Positions 17,701 to 26,445 of a DNA stretch of 64,000 nucleotides are shown here, one piece after another (position 1 is the stretch's first letter; each line of letters opens with the position of its first letter). The position numbers and the translations under genes were made by a program. The stretch is from MAG-121220-bin8 sp964433845 (GTDB lineage Bacteria; Bacteroidota; Bacteroidia; Flavobacteriales; Flavobacteriaceae): NCBI GenBank assembly GCA_964433845.1, contig CAYSTA010000004.1:1-64000 (forward strand), written 5' to 3'. A model generated the notes under the pieces. That model searched no databases, was not told the origin of the DNA, and saw only the letters and a list, made by a program, of their open reading frames with translations.

Positions 17701-18591
17701 TTAAGTTTCTAACTTTTTGGTTACTAAATAAACACCCATGAAAATCAATAACATTCCAAGAACATTAATTAATGTTAAATAATCATTTTTTGTAGTGAGA
17801 GCATAAAATATTCCAACAATTGGTTGAAAATAGACAAAAGAACTTACTGTTGAAGCAGTTAACTTAGACAAAGCATAAGCATTAAACATGTAAGTTAAAA
17901 ATGTAGTACCTACTACAACATAAATCATTGGCAGAATCGCATCTACAAAAGGAAGAGTTCCCCAATTTACAGTACTAAATTCTTGAATACCAAATGGAAA
18001 ATTCATTACTAATCCAATTAAAAACAGCCACCTAAATAGTGTTATTATATTATATTTCTCAACAAGCTTTTTTACAAAAATCAAATAAAGACCATAGGTA
18101 GAAGAGTTTACAATAAATAATATGTTGCCAAGTGGAATATTTGGTGCATTAAAAGAGGATCCGGGACTATAAAGAATTAAAATTAATGCACCAATAAATC
18201 CTGAAATGATTCCAAATGCTCTACCTAACCTTAGCTTCTCTTTTATAATAATAGCAGAAAAAATAAAAACTAAAATGGGAACTGCAGTTATTAAAATAGA
18301 ACTATTAATTGGAGTTGAAAGTTCTAAACCTTTAAAAAAAGCTAATTTATTTATAAACATTCCTAAAAAAGAACATAAAAATATTCTAGGCCAATCTTTT
18401 TTATCAATTTTTTTATTATTAATAAATAGGCTCAAAACCCAAAATAAAATTGTAGCACCTAAAACTCTTAATAAAACAAATCCAAATGCCTCTATATAAA
18501 TTGGCATTACATTTTTAGCTATGGTATGATTAAAACCATAGATTACAGTAGCTCCAAACGCTGCTAATAATCCTAAATTTCTTTTATTCAT
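17701..18591 (-). CDS. EamA/DMT-family permease
   Basis: The 296-residue protein has ten predicted membrane helices in two EamA halves: LGLLAAFGATVIYGFNHTIA at the start and LGNILFIVNSSTYGLYLIFV in the second half. EamA transporters export amino acids, metabolites or nucleotide sugars; no substrate can be assigned. It starts with ATG and lies directly upstream of the aquaporin gene on the same strand, so co-transcription is likely. Confidence 0.9.
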   Translation of the reverse strand: MNKRNLGLLAAFGATVIYGFNHTIAKNVMPIYIEAFGFVLLRVLGATILFWVLSLFINNKKIDKKDWPRIFLCSFLGMFINKLAFFKGLELSTPINSSILITAVPILVFIFSAIIIKEKLRLGRAFGIISGFIGALILILYSPGSSFNAPNIPLGNILFIVNSSTYGLYLIFVKKLVEKYNIITLFRWLFLIGLVMNFPFGIQEFSTVNWGTLPFVDAILPMIYVVVGTTFLTYMFNAYALSKLTASTVSSFVYFQPIVGIFYALTTKNDYLTLINVLGMLLIFMGVYLVTKKLET

Positions 18592-18655
18592 TAATGTTAT
18601 ATTTACAAAGAATATTGCTGAGCAAATCTAAGTCTAATAATTAGATATTTTATCA

Positions 18656-19570
18656 ATGAAAAAAATATTTTTTAACACTATTTTTTTACTTGCTTTTATA
18701 GTTTCATGTGAGTTTAATAATTATGAAACGGTAGACAAAAACATACGTTTTAGAGAGCAAATAAAAACTGGAAATTTTGCAAAACTAAGTGAAGGTTATA
18801 CGTACTATGAAATAAAGAATGTTGATTCCATTAAAACCTTGGTATTCATTCATGGATTTTCAGTACCATCCTATATATGGGATGAAACTTATTATTCAGC
18901 AATTGAAAAAGGATACAAAGCAATAAGATTAGATTTATACGGAAGAGGATTTTCTTCAAACTTAAATACTGACTACACAGATGAACTTTTTGCCAATCAG
19001 GTTATAGATTTAATGAAAGAATTGAAAATAAAAAAGGCGGATTTTCTTGGTTTATCAAATGGAGGAAGAGTTATTTCTAAAATTGCTTATTTAAAGCCTG
19101 AAATAGTTGATAAATTAATTTATGTCTCTGCCAATAGTTTTATGAGTCATAATCCTCCTTTAGATAAATCTGTAAGTGGAAAGGAAATTAATGACTTTAT
19201 AAGAAACAATTATCCAACCATTTCTAAAGGGCAGCTCCTTGATTTTAAATATCCTGAAAACTTTAAAGGATGGGATGAAAAATATGAAGAGTTATTAAAA
19301 TACAAAGGATTTGCAAGAGCATTAATTTCAACAAGAAAAAATCATATAAATCTTGATGAAGAAAATAGTTATATCAACAACTCCGAAATTCCCTTTTTTA
19401 CTATTTGGGGAGATAGTGATTCAGCTGTAGTTTATAGTGATTTTAAAGAAAAATTAAACAAAATAATGCCTAGAAGGAAAGAATACTTTATATCAGAATC
19501 GGGACATCTGCCAAACAAGGAAAATATATCTGAGTTTGAAAACTTGCTTTTTGCAAATATTTTAAAATAA
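18656..19570 (+). CDS. Lipoprotein alpha/beta hydrolase
   Basis: A lipoprotein signal (LAFIVSC, C18) precedes an alpha/beta-hydrolase fold: oxyanion strand LVFIHGFSVPS near residue 62, nucleophile elbow GLSNGGR with S134, acid in IWGDSDSAV and His in SESGHLPNKE close to the end. It probably hydrolyses an ester or amide at the periplasmic face of a membrane. It is close to carboxylesterase BioH/MhpC-like enzymes by motif; the substrate is unknown. The following hypothetical gene is on the same strand. Confidence 0.87.
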   Translation: MKKIFFNTIFLLAFIVSCEFNNYETVDKNIRFREQIKTGNFAKLSEGYTYYEIKNVDSIKTLVFIHGFSVPSYIWDETYYSAIEKGYKAIRLDLYGRGFSSNLNTDYTDELFANQVIDLMKELKIKKADFLGLSNGGRVISKIAYLKPEIVDKLIYVSANSFMSHNPPLDKSVSGKEINDFIRNNYPTISKGQLLDFKYPENFKGWDEKYEELLKYKGFARALISTRKNHINLDEENSYINNSEIPFFTIWGDSDSAVVYSDFKEKLNKIMPRRKEYFISESGHLPNKENISEFENLLFANILK

Positions 19571-19611
19571 AATTATATCTTAACTTTAATAAAAAATAAG
19601 TCTAAATCTAT

Positions 19612-20283
19612 ATGAAAAATATTTTAACTTTTATCATGTTTTTAGTTTCTAGTTCAGTTCTAATTGCGCAATCCTTTAATGTTAATGCAGATAATGTAAA
19701 TGCTAAATTTCAAAAAGTACTTAGGGACGTTTCATACGGAAAAGTTGATGCGAATACTGAAATTGATGGAAACAAATATTTATATAAAAAACCCCAGGAA
19801 GCTGTCATCAATTTAAATGATGGTTATAAACCAATTCGTATTAAAACAAATTACAATATTATTAAAGAAACTTTTGAGATAGAATCGGAAGATGGCACTC
19901 TTAATTTAAGACCAGATAAAGTTAATTCTATCTCATTTAGTGATGCAAATTTTATTGTTTATCAAGGAAATTTTTATAAGCTTATAACTAAAACAAATAA
20001 CTTTTCTATAATCAAATCTATATTATTAATAGCTGTTGAACCCGATTATCAAGTAGGAATTCAAGCCAAGCCAAATTTGAGATACAAAAATGCAAACAAA
20101 CTATATATTCAAGTTGGCGATAAAAAAACATTAATAAAAGTCAATAAAAAATATATCTCTGGATTATTTGAAGATTCAAAACAGGGAGAAATCAAAAAGT
20201 TCTTCAAAGCAAATAAAATCTCTATAAGAGACGATGCAGATTTAAAATTACTATTTGATGCTTTTCAAGATAACTTAAAATAA
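19612..20283 (+). CDS. Secreted protein of unknown function (flavobacterial hypothetical)
   Basis: This 223-residue protein has a Sec signal ending VLIAQ. The rest is mixed alpha/beta with YKPIRIKTNYNIIKETFEIES and a charged C-terminal helix region (KQGEIKKFFKANKISIRDD). I recognise the general pattern of a widespread bacteroidetal secreted hypothetical protein (an early strand-rich region plus a C-terminal helical tail) but know no function. It begins a likely transcript with the two small ORFs that follow six bases after its stop. Confidence 0.8.
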   Translation: MKNILTFIMFLVSSSVLIAQSFNVNADNVNAKFQKVLRDVSYGKVDANTEIDGNKYLYKKPQEAVINLNDGYKPIRIKTNYNIIKETFEIESEDGTLNLRPDKVNSISFSDANFIVYQGNFYKLITKTNNFSIIKSILLIAVEPDYQVGIQAKPNLRYKNANKLYIQVGDKKTLIKVNKKYISGLFEDSKQGEIKKFFKANKISIRDDADLKLLFDAFQDNLK

Positions 20284-20289
20284 ACATTT

Positions 20290-20421
20290 ATGATAGAGTG
20301 GCATAAAAAATATGTAGACAAAGTTTTAAAACTTTGGGGAATGTCTAACTACCAAGGCATGTGGATTTCCTTTATTAAAGGATTGGTTATTGGTGGATTA
20401 ATTGTTCATTATTGTTTTTGA
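20290..20421 (+). CDS. Tandem small membrane protein 1 (43 residues)
   Basis: A 43-codon ORF begins ATGATAGAGTGG and ends TGA. It encodes a polar, basic N-terminal part (MIEWHKKYVDKVLKLWG) and a hydrophobic C-terminal segment (WISFIKGLVIGGLIVHYCF) that would make one membrane helix. It is 29/43 identical to the protein encoded by the next ORF (20440-20571) with mostly conservative changes (V/I, I/L, D/E), the pattern expected of two translated genes. The first seven codons are identical. It sits six bases after the preceding gene. No family is recognised; a single-pass small membrane protein is the only safe statement. Confidence 0.65.
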   Translation: MIEWHKKYVDKVLKLWGMSNYQGMWISFIKGLVIGGLIVHYCF

Positions 20422-20439
20422 TCATCCAGTTAAAATATT

Positions 20440-20571
20440 ATGATAGAGTGGCATAAAAAAATTATAGAAAAAACCCTAAAGTATTGTGGGATTAGTTACT
20501 ATCAGGCATATTGGATTAGCTTTCTAGAAGGACTAATTATTGGTGGACTGATTGTTTATTATTGCTTTTAA
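20440..20571 (+). CDS. Tandem small membrane protein 2 (43 residues)
   Basis: This is the second copy of the pair, same length, beginning MIEWHKKIIEKTLKYCG and ending WISFLEGLIIGGLIVYYCF, with one predicted membrane helix and a C-terminal YCF as in copy 1. The two copies are separated by 18 bases and are offset by 150 bp. The TAA lies in a TTAA shared with the convergent DUF488-type gene. Conservation of the helix and the WHKK start, against a diverged nucleotide sequence, supports real translation. The function is unknown; tandem copies of tiny hydrophobic proteins also occur among type I toxins, but no antisense RNA evidence is visible. Confidence 0.68.
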   Translation: MIEWHKKIIEKTLKYCGISYYQAYWISFLEGLIIGGLIVYYCF

Positions 20572-21008
20572 TCTTCGGAGTTAAATAATGAAGGATCTTT
20601 TCTCTTTATTAAATATCCATCTTTTCTTTCATAATCTGCCTTATTAAACTCTTCAATTTTTATTTTTAGATTTTTTTCTAACCAATCTGCAGCTAAATGT
20701 CTATGACAAAATTTAGTTTTAGCACAATGACACATAATAACCGGTTCATCATCTCCAGTAATGGATTCTAAATGGTCTAAAACATTCTGAGGATTCAATT
20801 CACTTAACTGGTTATTATATAAGGAGATAAACTTTTCTTCAGATATTTTTTTCTTTTTAAAAGAATTTATGAGTTTATAATTTGGAGCCAATCCTTTATA
20901 TTCAAATTTTACATCAACAAAATTTGAAGGAAATAAAGCAATAGAAACAGCTCCCGGAACCTGATTTTTCTTTAATATGTTAAAATTGGCAGTTTTGATA
21001 AGTTTTAT
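20568..21008 (-). CDS. DUF488-family protein with non-canonical start
   Basis: The C-terminal part is a clear DUF488 protein: LYNNQLSELNPQNVLDHLES, then VIMCHCAKTKFCHRHLAADWL with the Cys and His residues typical of the family. Conserved-looking sequence continues upstream of the first NTG codon (TTG at 20891) through QVPGAVSIALFPSNF and IKTANFNILKKN, so the real protein is about 146 residues. No ATG, GTG or TTG exists between the upstream TAG (21024-21026) and this region. I place the start at ATA 21008 (reading MKLIKTANF); CTG 21023 is also possible. The function of DUF488 is unknown; a nucleic-acid-linked role has been suggested by fold. Confidence 0.72.
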   Translation of the reverse strand: MKLIKTANFNILKKNQVPGAVSIALFPSNFVDVKFEYKGLAPNYKLINSFKKKKISEEKFISLYNNQLSELNPQNVLDHLESITGDDEPVIMCHCAKTKFCHRHLAADWLEKNLKIKIEEFNKADYERKDGYLIKRKDPSLFNSED

Positions 21009-21159
21009 TATTAAAAATATCAGCTATGAATTTCGCAATAAATTTGAAAAAATCATAAAAAATGATTCAAAATCATCAATTTAAAGTGTTTTTTATCCAT
21101 AAAAACTTTTCTAATTAACAATATTTTAACATATTTGTTAGATAATCAAAAATTTAATT

Positions 21160-24100
21160 ATGAAACAAATCAAATTATTTATCACATTATCTCTGTTGAT
21201 AGTGTCGTATTTAGGATTTGCCCAAGTAACTATTACCGGAAATGTTTCCGATGATAACAGTTTGGCTCTTCCTGGTGCAACAGTAGTAGTGGAAGGCACA
21301 AATACAGGTGTCACTACTGATTTTGATGGTAATTATTCTATTTCAGCCTCTGTTGGAGACGTACTTATCTTTAGCTTTGTTGGTTTTGATAGTAAATCAG
21401 TTACTGTTGGAAATTCAACTAAGATAAATGTTCAATTAAACTCAAGCACAGAACTTGAAGAAGTTGTTGTAACGGGTATTACTAGTAGGGATCGTAGAAG
21501 ATTAACTTCTAGTGCCGTTGTTGTTGGAGCTGAACTTATTGAAGGTGTAGCACTTAGTTCACCAGATCAAGCTCTTTCGGGGCGTGTTGCTGGATTAAGG
21601 GTTGTTACAACTTCAGGTACTCCTGGTGCACCTACAGACATTAGAATTAGAGGTGAAGGTTCTATTACAGGATCCAACAGACCTTTATTTGTAATAGATG
21701 GTGTTCCGGTTAACAATGGATCTATTAGTCCTCTTTTAACTGACATGGGTATTTTATCTATGATTAATGCTTCTGATATAGAAAGTATTACAGTACTAAA
21801 AGATGCTTCTGCAACCGCTCCTTATGGTGCGAGAGGTTCTAATGGTGTTATTGTAATAACAACAAAATCTGGTTCTGCTGGAGAAGTTCAATATAATTTA
21901 ACAACTCAGTACGGTTTTCAAAACTATGCAAGAGACGATAGACCTATGTTAACAGGTGAACAAAGACTCGAACTTGGTGCGGAAACTTTAATCAATGATT
22001 ATGGATGGAGTAAAGCTCAAGCCACTACTTATGCACTTGCTAATTTTGCTGGTGCTGCAGCATGGGATGCTGGAGGAAGAGTTGATGGTAACTGGGAGGA
22101 ACTAGTTAAAGTAAAAGATGCTCCTTATCAGTCTTATGACTTATCTGCATCTGGAGGTTCTGCTAATGAAAACTTTAGAATATCTGTAGGTTATAAGAGT
22201 ACTAAAGGTACGTCTATTGCTACTGATTTTGAAAGTGTAACTGGAACTGTTACTTACAAAAGAAAATCTGGAAGAGTTGACATTACTACTAGTAACAGAG
22301 TTACAAATGCTATTCAAAATGGTATTCATGAAGCTAGTTCTTATTTTGGAGCTCCTCAGATGACAAGGTTATTCATGAGTCCATTTCAACAGCCGAAGAA
22401 TCCAGATGGATCTTGGAATATAAATTTATCCACATCTGTTTTCAACACTCCTTATCTTGCTGAAAAGAATATTCAGCAAAATGATGGAACTAGAGCGTTA
22501 TCAAACACGACTGTTAGTTATAGAATAACTGATGATCTTAAGTTTAGTACTAGATATGCTATTGACTTTACTTTAGGTGTTTCTCATGAATATAGAGTAC
22601 CTCACCATGGTGATGCAAAAGGAACAAATGGTTATGCTTATCAAAACACTAATAGATCATTTACATGGTCTTCGACGAATACTCTAGATTATAACAAAAC
22701 TATTGATGATGTTCATAACATTAGTGCTCTAGCTCAGATGGAGTTTCAAAAGAACAAAAATACTTTCAACTCGTCATCTGGTCAAAATGTTGCCGCTGAT
22801 GGATTGTATTATGTAAATAGTTTTGGAACTAATCAATCAGCAAGTGGTGGATTTAGTGACTGGAAGGCACTTTCATACTTAGGACTTCTTAACTATACTT
22901 ATGCTGATAAGTATGTTGCTGATTTTTCATATAAGTATGAAGGATCTTCAAGATTTGCAATGGGTTATAGATTTGGTAGCTTTTGGTCAGCTGGTGTAGC
23001 TTGGAATATGCATAAAGAAAGTTGGCTAGAAGGAAATGATATACTTAACAACTTGAAGTTTAGAGCTTCTATTGGTGAAACAGGTAGTAACAGTGTTGGA
23101 TTAAACCAATACCAATCCCTTTTCTCATATGGTGGAAGCTATGATGATAATGGTACAATCTCTCCATCTGCATTTGGTAACCTATTATTATCTTGGGAAA
23201 AGCAAAGACTGTATGATGTAGGTATTGACTTTGGTCTTTTAGATAATAGAATTACTGGATCTGTTGGTTATTACAATAGAAACACTAATGACTTACTCCA
23301 AAGTGTACCTTTATCCACAACTACTGGACACAGTTCACAAACACAAAATGTAGGTGAAGTAGAAAATAAAGGTGTTGAGGTTGAATTAAGTGCAGACGTT
23401 GTTAGATGGGGTGATTTCACATGGAACATTTATGGAAACTATGCAACCAATGATAATAAGGTATTGAAATTAGCTCAAAAAGCAGACGGTAGTGATATAA
23501 ACCTAGATGGATTCTATCAAAGAACTAGAGTTGGTGAGCCTTTGAATGTTTGGTATATTAGAGGATGGGCCGGTGTAAATTCTGATACTGGTAATCCTAT
23601 GTACTATAAAGGAGGAGCTACTAATCCAAGTATGGAAATAGTTAATAGCTACAGTGCTGCTTCACAAATGGTTCAAGGACCAAGAATGCCTGACTACTCA
23701 GGAGGTTTAGGTACTAGAGTCACATTTAGAGGCTTCTATCTTGATGCTAATTTTTACTTCCAAGGAGGTAACAAGGTTTTTGAAAGATGGAACTGGTATA
23801 CTCATGCAAGTAACCTACTTTCAGTTAGATACTATCAAGGATCTCAAGAATTAATGAAAAGATGGCAAAAGCCTGGTGATGTAACTGATGTTCCTAGAAT
23901 GAGATGGAGTACTAGTACTGCAGGTACTGGTTCAGGAACTACATCAAGGTTCTTATATGATGGTGATTATGTAAGATTAAGAGATGTAGTTGTTGGTTAT
24001 AACCTCCCTAAAAAATGGATTGAGAAAGCAGGTTTTGATGCTGTAGGAATAAATCTAAGAGGTCTTAATTTATTCACTTGGGTAAAAGATGACAATCTAA

Positions 24101-24192
24101 AAGTTGATCCAGAAGTCAGAAACAATGGATCATGGGAGATTTATACTCCAATACTTAAATCTGTTTCTGTTGGTGTAAACTTAAAATTCTAA
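21160..24192 (+). CDS. SusC/RagA-family TonB-linked outer-membrane transporter
   Basis: The protein of 1010 residues has a Sec signal ending LGFAQ, then the carboxypeptidase-like domain (ITGNVSDDNSLALPGATVVV, residues about 22-105), the SusC-type box EEVVVTG, the plug domain (VIDGVPVNNGSI and the classic DIESITVLKDASATAPYGAR) and a long C-terminal barrel ending NLKF. It imports large oligomeric or peptide nutrients across the outer membrane with TonB energy, using the next gene's SusD as lid. It is 152 bases from the DUF488 start, in a region with no other gene. The codon use differs from neighbours, being richer in GGT/GCT codons, consistent with high expression. Confidence 0.97.
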   Translation: MKQIKLFITLSLLIVSYLGFAQVTITGNVSDDNSLALPGATVVVEGTNTGVTTDFDGNYSISASVGDVLIFSFVGFDSKSVTVGNSTKINVQLNSSTELEEVVVTGITSRDRRRLTSSAVVVGAELIEGVALSSPDQALSGRVAGLRVVTTSGTPGAPTDIRIRGEGSITGSNRPLFVIDGVPVNNGSISPLLTDMGILSMINASDIESITVLKDASATAPYGARGSNGVIVITTKSGSAGEVQYNLTTQYGFQNYARDDRPMLTGEQRLELGAETLINDYGWSKAQATTYALANFAGAAAWDAGGRVDGNWEELVKVKDAPYQSYDLSASGGSANENFRISVGYKSTKGTSIATDFESVTGTVTYKRKSGRVDITTSNRVTNAIQNGIHEASSYFGAPQMTRLFMSPFQQPKNPDGSWNINLSTSVFNTPYLAEKNIQQNDGTRALSNTTVSYRITDDLKFSTRYAIDFTLGVSHEYRVPHHGDAKGTNGYAYQNTNRSFTWSSTNTLDYNKTIDDVHNISALAQMEFQKNKNTFNSSSGQNVAADGLYYVNSFGTNQSASGGFSDWKALSYLGLLNYTYADKYVADFSYKYEGSSRFAMGYRFGSFWSAGVAWNMHKESWLEGNDILNNLKFRASIGETGSNSVGLNQYQSLFSYGGSYDDNGTISPSAFGNLLLSWEKQRLYDVGIDFGLLDNRITGSVGYYNRNTNDLLQSVPLSTTTGHSSQTQNVGEVENKGVEVELSADVVRWGDFTWNIYGNYATNDNKVLKLAQKADGSDINLDGFYQRTRVGEPLNVWYIRGWAGVNSDTGNPMYYKGGATNPSMEIVNSYSAASQMVQGPRMPDYSGGLGTRVTFRGFYLDANFYFQGGNKVFERWNWYTHASNLLSVRYYQGSQELMKRWQKPGDVTDVPRMRWSTSTAGTGSGTTSRFLYDGDYVRLRDVVVGYNLPKKWIEKAGFDAVGINLRGLNLFTWVKDDNLKVDPEVRNNGSWEIYTPILKSVSVGVNLKF

Positions 24193-24196
24193 GAAT

Positions 24197-25639
24197 ATGA
24201 AAAATATATATAAATACTTACTATTATTTGTTGCAACAGCATTAATTGTTTCTTGTAGCGAAGAAGATCTTGAGCCAACACTGGCTCAACAACGAGATTT
24301 AGCAACAGGTATTAATACTGCTGCTGACTTAGCATCTGTTTTAAACAGTGCTTACGATCGTATGACATCATCTGGACATTATGGTAGAAATACTCTAATA
24401 ATGGGAGATGTTAGAACAGACAATGCTTATTCAACCATGAATTCTGGTAGATTTGCTGCATCTGACATGGCTCACACCAATCAAGGTTATGGACCATGGA
24501 GTACAATCTATGGAGTTATTGCTATTACCAATATAGTTATTGGTGCAGATACAGCTTCACTAACTGGATCTCAAACAGCTATTTCTCATACTGTGGGTCA
24601 AGCCCATGCACTGAGAGCATTAGCTCATTTTGATCTACTTAGAATGTATGGTCAACATTTTATTACTGGCCAAGGTGGAGGATCTGCTCTAGGTGTACCA
24701 TATGTTAAAACATATAAGAATCCTGAGAATTTATCACCTTCTAGGGATACAGTTAATTCTAATCTTGCTGATATTTCAGCAGATTTGACCCAAGCAATCT
24801 CTATGATGAGTACTTCATTAGATAGTTCAGCAGCTTATATGACAGTAGCTGGTGCCTATGCAGTTGGTGCAAGAGCATTATTGTATGCTGGTTCTGTGAG
24901 TAGTAGCCATTATGCAACTGCTGGTACTATGGCAAAATGGGTTATTGATAATTCTGGAAAAACTCCAGTAAGTGCTGCAGGATTTAATGCCTCTTATAAA
25001 ACTGACTATGCAAGTAACGCAATTTTTGAGCTTTCTTTCACAGGAACTGATAATAGAGGAATTAATGGAATGGCTTATATCTTAAGAGGAACATCTTATG
25101 GAGACGTAAGAATTCTAACAAGAGATAGAACCAAACCAATGACAAATCCTGACCTATTAGACATAGCAGAAACAGGTGATGTTAGATTTGCTGCAGATAT
25201 GATTGGCTTAGCTCAAGCACAGCAAACAGTATTAGGTAAATACCCTACTATGAATGGTTCTGATAACATTACGCTTTATAGAATTGAAGAAATGCATTTA
25301 ATATATGCTGAAGCAATGCTAAGAGCTGGTGATGCTGCAACTGCAAAAACTTATCTTAATAATATTCCTGCTATTAGAGGATTAGGAGCTGATTTCTATG
25401 CTTCTGCAACTCTAGATAATATTCTTCTAGAAAGAAGAAAGGAATTCTATTTTGAAGGTTTACGTTATGATGATTTGTTAAGAACAGGTAAAGGAATGCC
25501 TTTAGTTGATACTTTGAAGCAAATGAATGACGATAAAACTGGATCTCCACCAGCATTTGGTGACTATAATACTGCCTACCCAATCGGTACGGGAGAATTA
25601 AATGCTAACCCTAATATGGTTGAGAACTACGGTTATTAA
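24197..25639 (+). CDS. SusD/RagB-family nutrient-binding lipoprotein
   Basis: A lipoprotein signal (ALIVSC) leads to a 480-residue SusD-like protein. Visible helices include the N-terminal VLNSAYDRMTSSGHYGRNTL, the TPR-like middle AHALRALAHFDLLRMYGQHF and the typical C-terminal ILLERRKEFYFEGLRYDDLLR. It binds the glycan or peptide at the cell surface and hands it to SusC. It follows susC by four bases and precedes a strong terminator. No glycoside hydrolase or sulfatase is next to the pair, so the substrate cannot be read from context. Confidence 0.95.
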   Translation: MKNIYKYLLLFVATALIVSCSEEDLEPTLAQQRDLATGINTAADLASVLNSAYDRMTSSGHYGRNTLIMGDVRTDNAYSTMNSGRFAASDMAHTNQGYGPWSTIYGVIAITNIVIGADTASLTGSQTAISHTVGQAHALRALAHFDLLRMYGQHFITGQGGGSALGVPYVKTYKNPENLSPSRDTVNSNLADISADLTQAISMMSTSLDSSAAYMTVAGAYAVGARALLYAGSVSSSHYATAGTMAKWVIDNSGKTPVSAAGFNASYKTDYASNAIFELSFTGTDNRGINGMAYILRGTSYGDVRILTRDRTKPMTNPDLLDIAETGDVRFAADMIGLAQAQQTVLGKYPTMNGSDNITLYRIEEMHLIYAEAMLRAGDAATAKTYLNNIPAIRGLGADFYASATLDNILLERRKEFYFEGLRYDDLLRTGKGMPLVDTLKQMNDDKTGSPPAFGDYNTAYPIGTGELNANPNMVENYGY

Positions 25640-25664
25640 TATCTTAATCTAACCAAGATATTTT

Positions 25665-25696
25665 AAAAAACCCGCTTTAATTAGCGGGTTTTTTTT
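25665..25696 (+). terminator. Rho-independent terminator after the SusC/SusD pair
   Basis: A perfect stem of AAACCCGCT and AGCGGGTTT around the loop TTAATT is followed by eight T. It is the only textbook hairpin-plus-T-tract in the window and sits 25 bases beyond the susD stop. Confidence 0.9.
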
Positions 25697-25703
25697 ATTT
25701 AAT

Positions 25704-26444
25704 ATGGATATAAATACATTAACATTAATTTGGATTTTTATAGGAATCCTATTATTTCCCGTTTTAATTAAAAAAAAGGTTCCATATGGAAGACATGCAT
25801 CTGAAAAATGGGGAACTACTATAAGCAATAAAATTGGATGGATATTAATGGAGCTTCCTGCTCTACTAGTTTGTCCTATTTATTATATTTTATACAATTC
25901 TAATCTATATGCCGTAAATACTATATTTATTTTATTATGGATCTTGCATTACTTTAACAGAACAATAATTTATCCCCAAAGAATTAAAACTAAAGGAAAG
26001 AGAATGCCACTGATAATTGCTGCTTCAGCATTATTTTTTAACATAATTAATGGATTAATTAATGGGTATTACCTCTCTAACACAAATTATTTGGAAATCA
26101 ATTACTATATATTATTACTTGGACTTATAATTTTCTTTACTGGATTAACAATAAACATTATTTCAGATAATAAATTAATTAGCTTAAGATTAAGCAATAA
26201 AGAGAATAAATATATTATTCCTAATGGAGGATTGTTTAATTATATATCCTGTCCAAATTTCTTTGGTGAATTAGTAGAATGGTTAGGATTTGCAATTATT
26301 ACATTAAATCTTGGCAGCTTATCATTTTTTATCTGGACCTTTATAAATCTAGTTCCAAGAGCAATTTCACATCACAAATGGTATAAAAATAATTTTAAAG
26401 ATTATCCAAAGAATAGAAAAGCAATTATTCCTAAATTATTATAA
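25704..26444 (+). CDS. Steroid 5-alpha-reductase-family membrane protein
   Basis: The 246-residue protein has about six membrane helices and the C-terminal steroid-dehydrogenase domain features: an early PYGRHASEKWG motif, then LYIIP-like segments and GGLFNYISCPNFFGELVEWLGFA, closing with ISHHKWYKNNFKDYPKNRKA, as in 3-oxo-5-alpha-steroid 4-dehydrogenases and DUF1295 relatives. It may reduce a lipid or terpenoid double bond; no steroid is implied. Its ATG is only eight bases after the terminator, leaving no obvious promoter space. Confidence 0.9.
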   Translation: MDINTLTLIWIFIGILLFPVLIKKKVPYGRHASEKWGTTISNKIGWILMELPALLVCPIYYILYNSNLYAVNTIFILLWILHYFNRTIIYPQRIKTKGKRMPLIIAASALFFNIINGLINGYYLSNTNYLEINYYILLLGLIIFFTGLTINIISDNKLISLRLSNKENKYIIPNGGLFNYISCPNFFGELVEWLGFAIITLNLGSLSFFIWTFINLVPRAISHHKWYKNNFKDYPKNRKAIIPKLL

Positions 26445-26445
26445 A

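Noticed and set aside
20290..20571. CRISPR-like or mobile repeat
   Set aside because: The 150-bp periodic similarity follows codons and encodes two proteins; no spacers or terminal inverted repeats.
21160..25639. Full polysaccharide utilisation locus
   Set aside because: No carbohydrate-active enzyme or regulator lies next to the pair.
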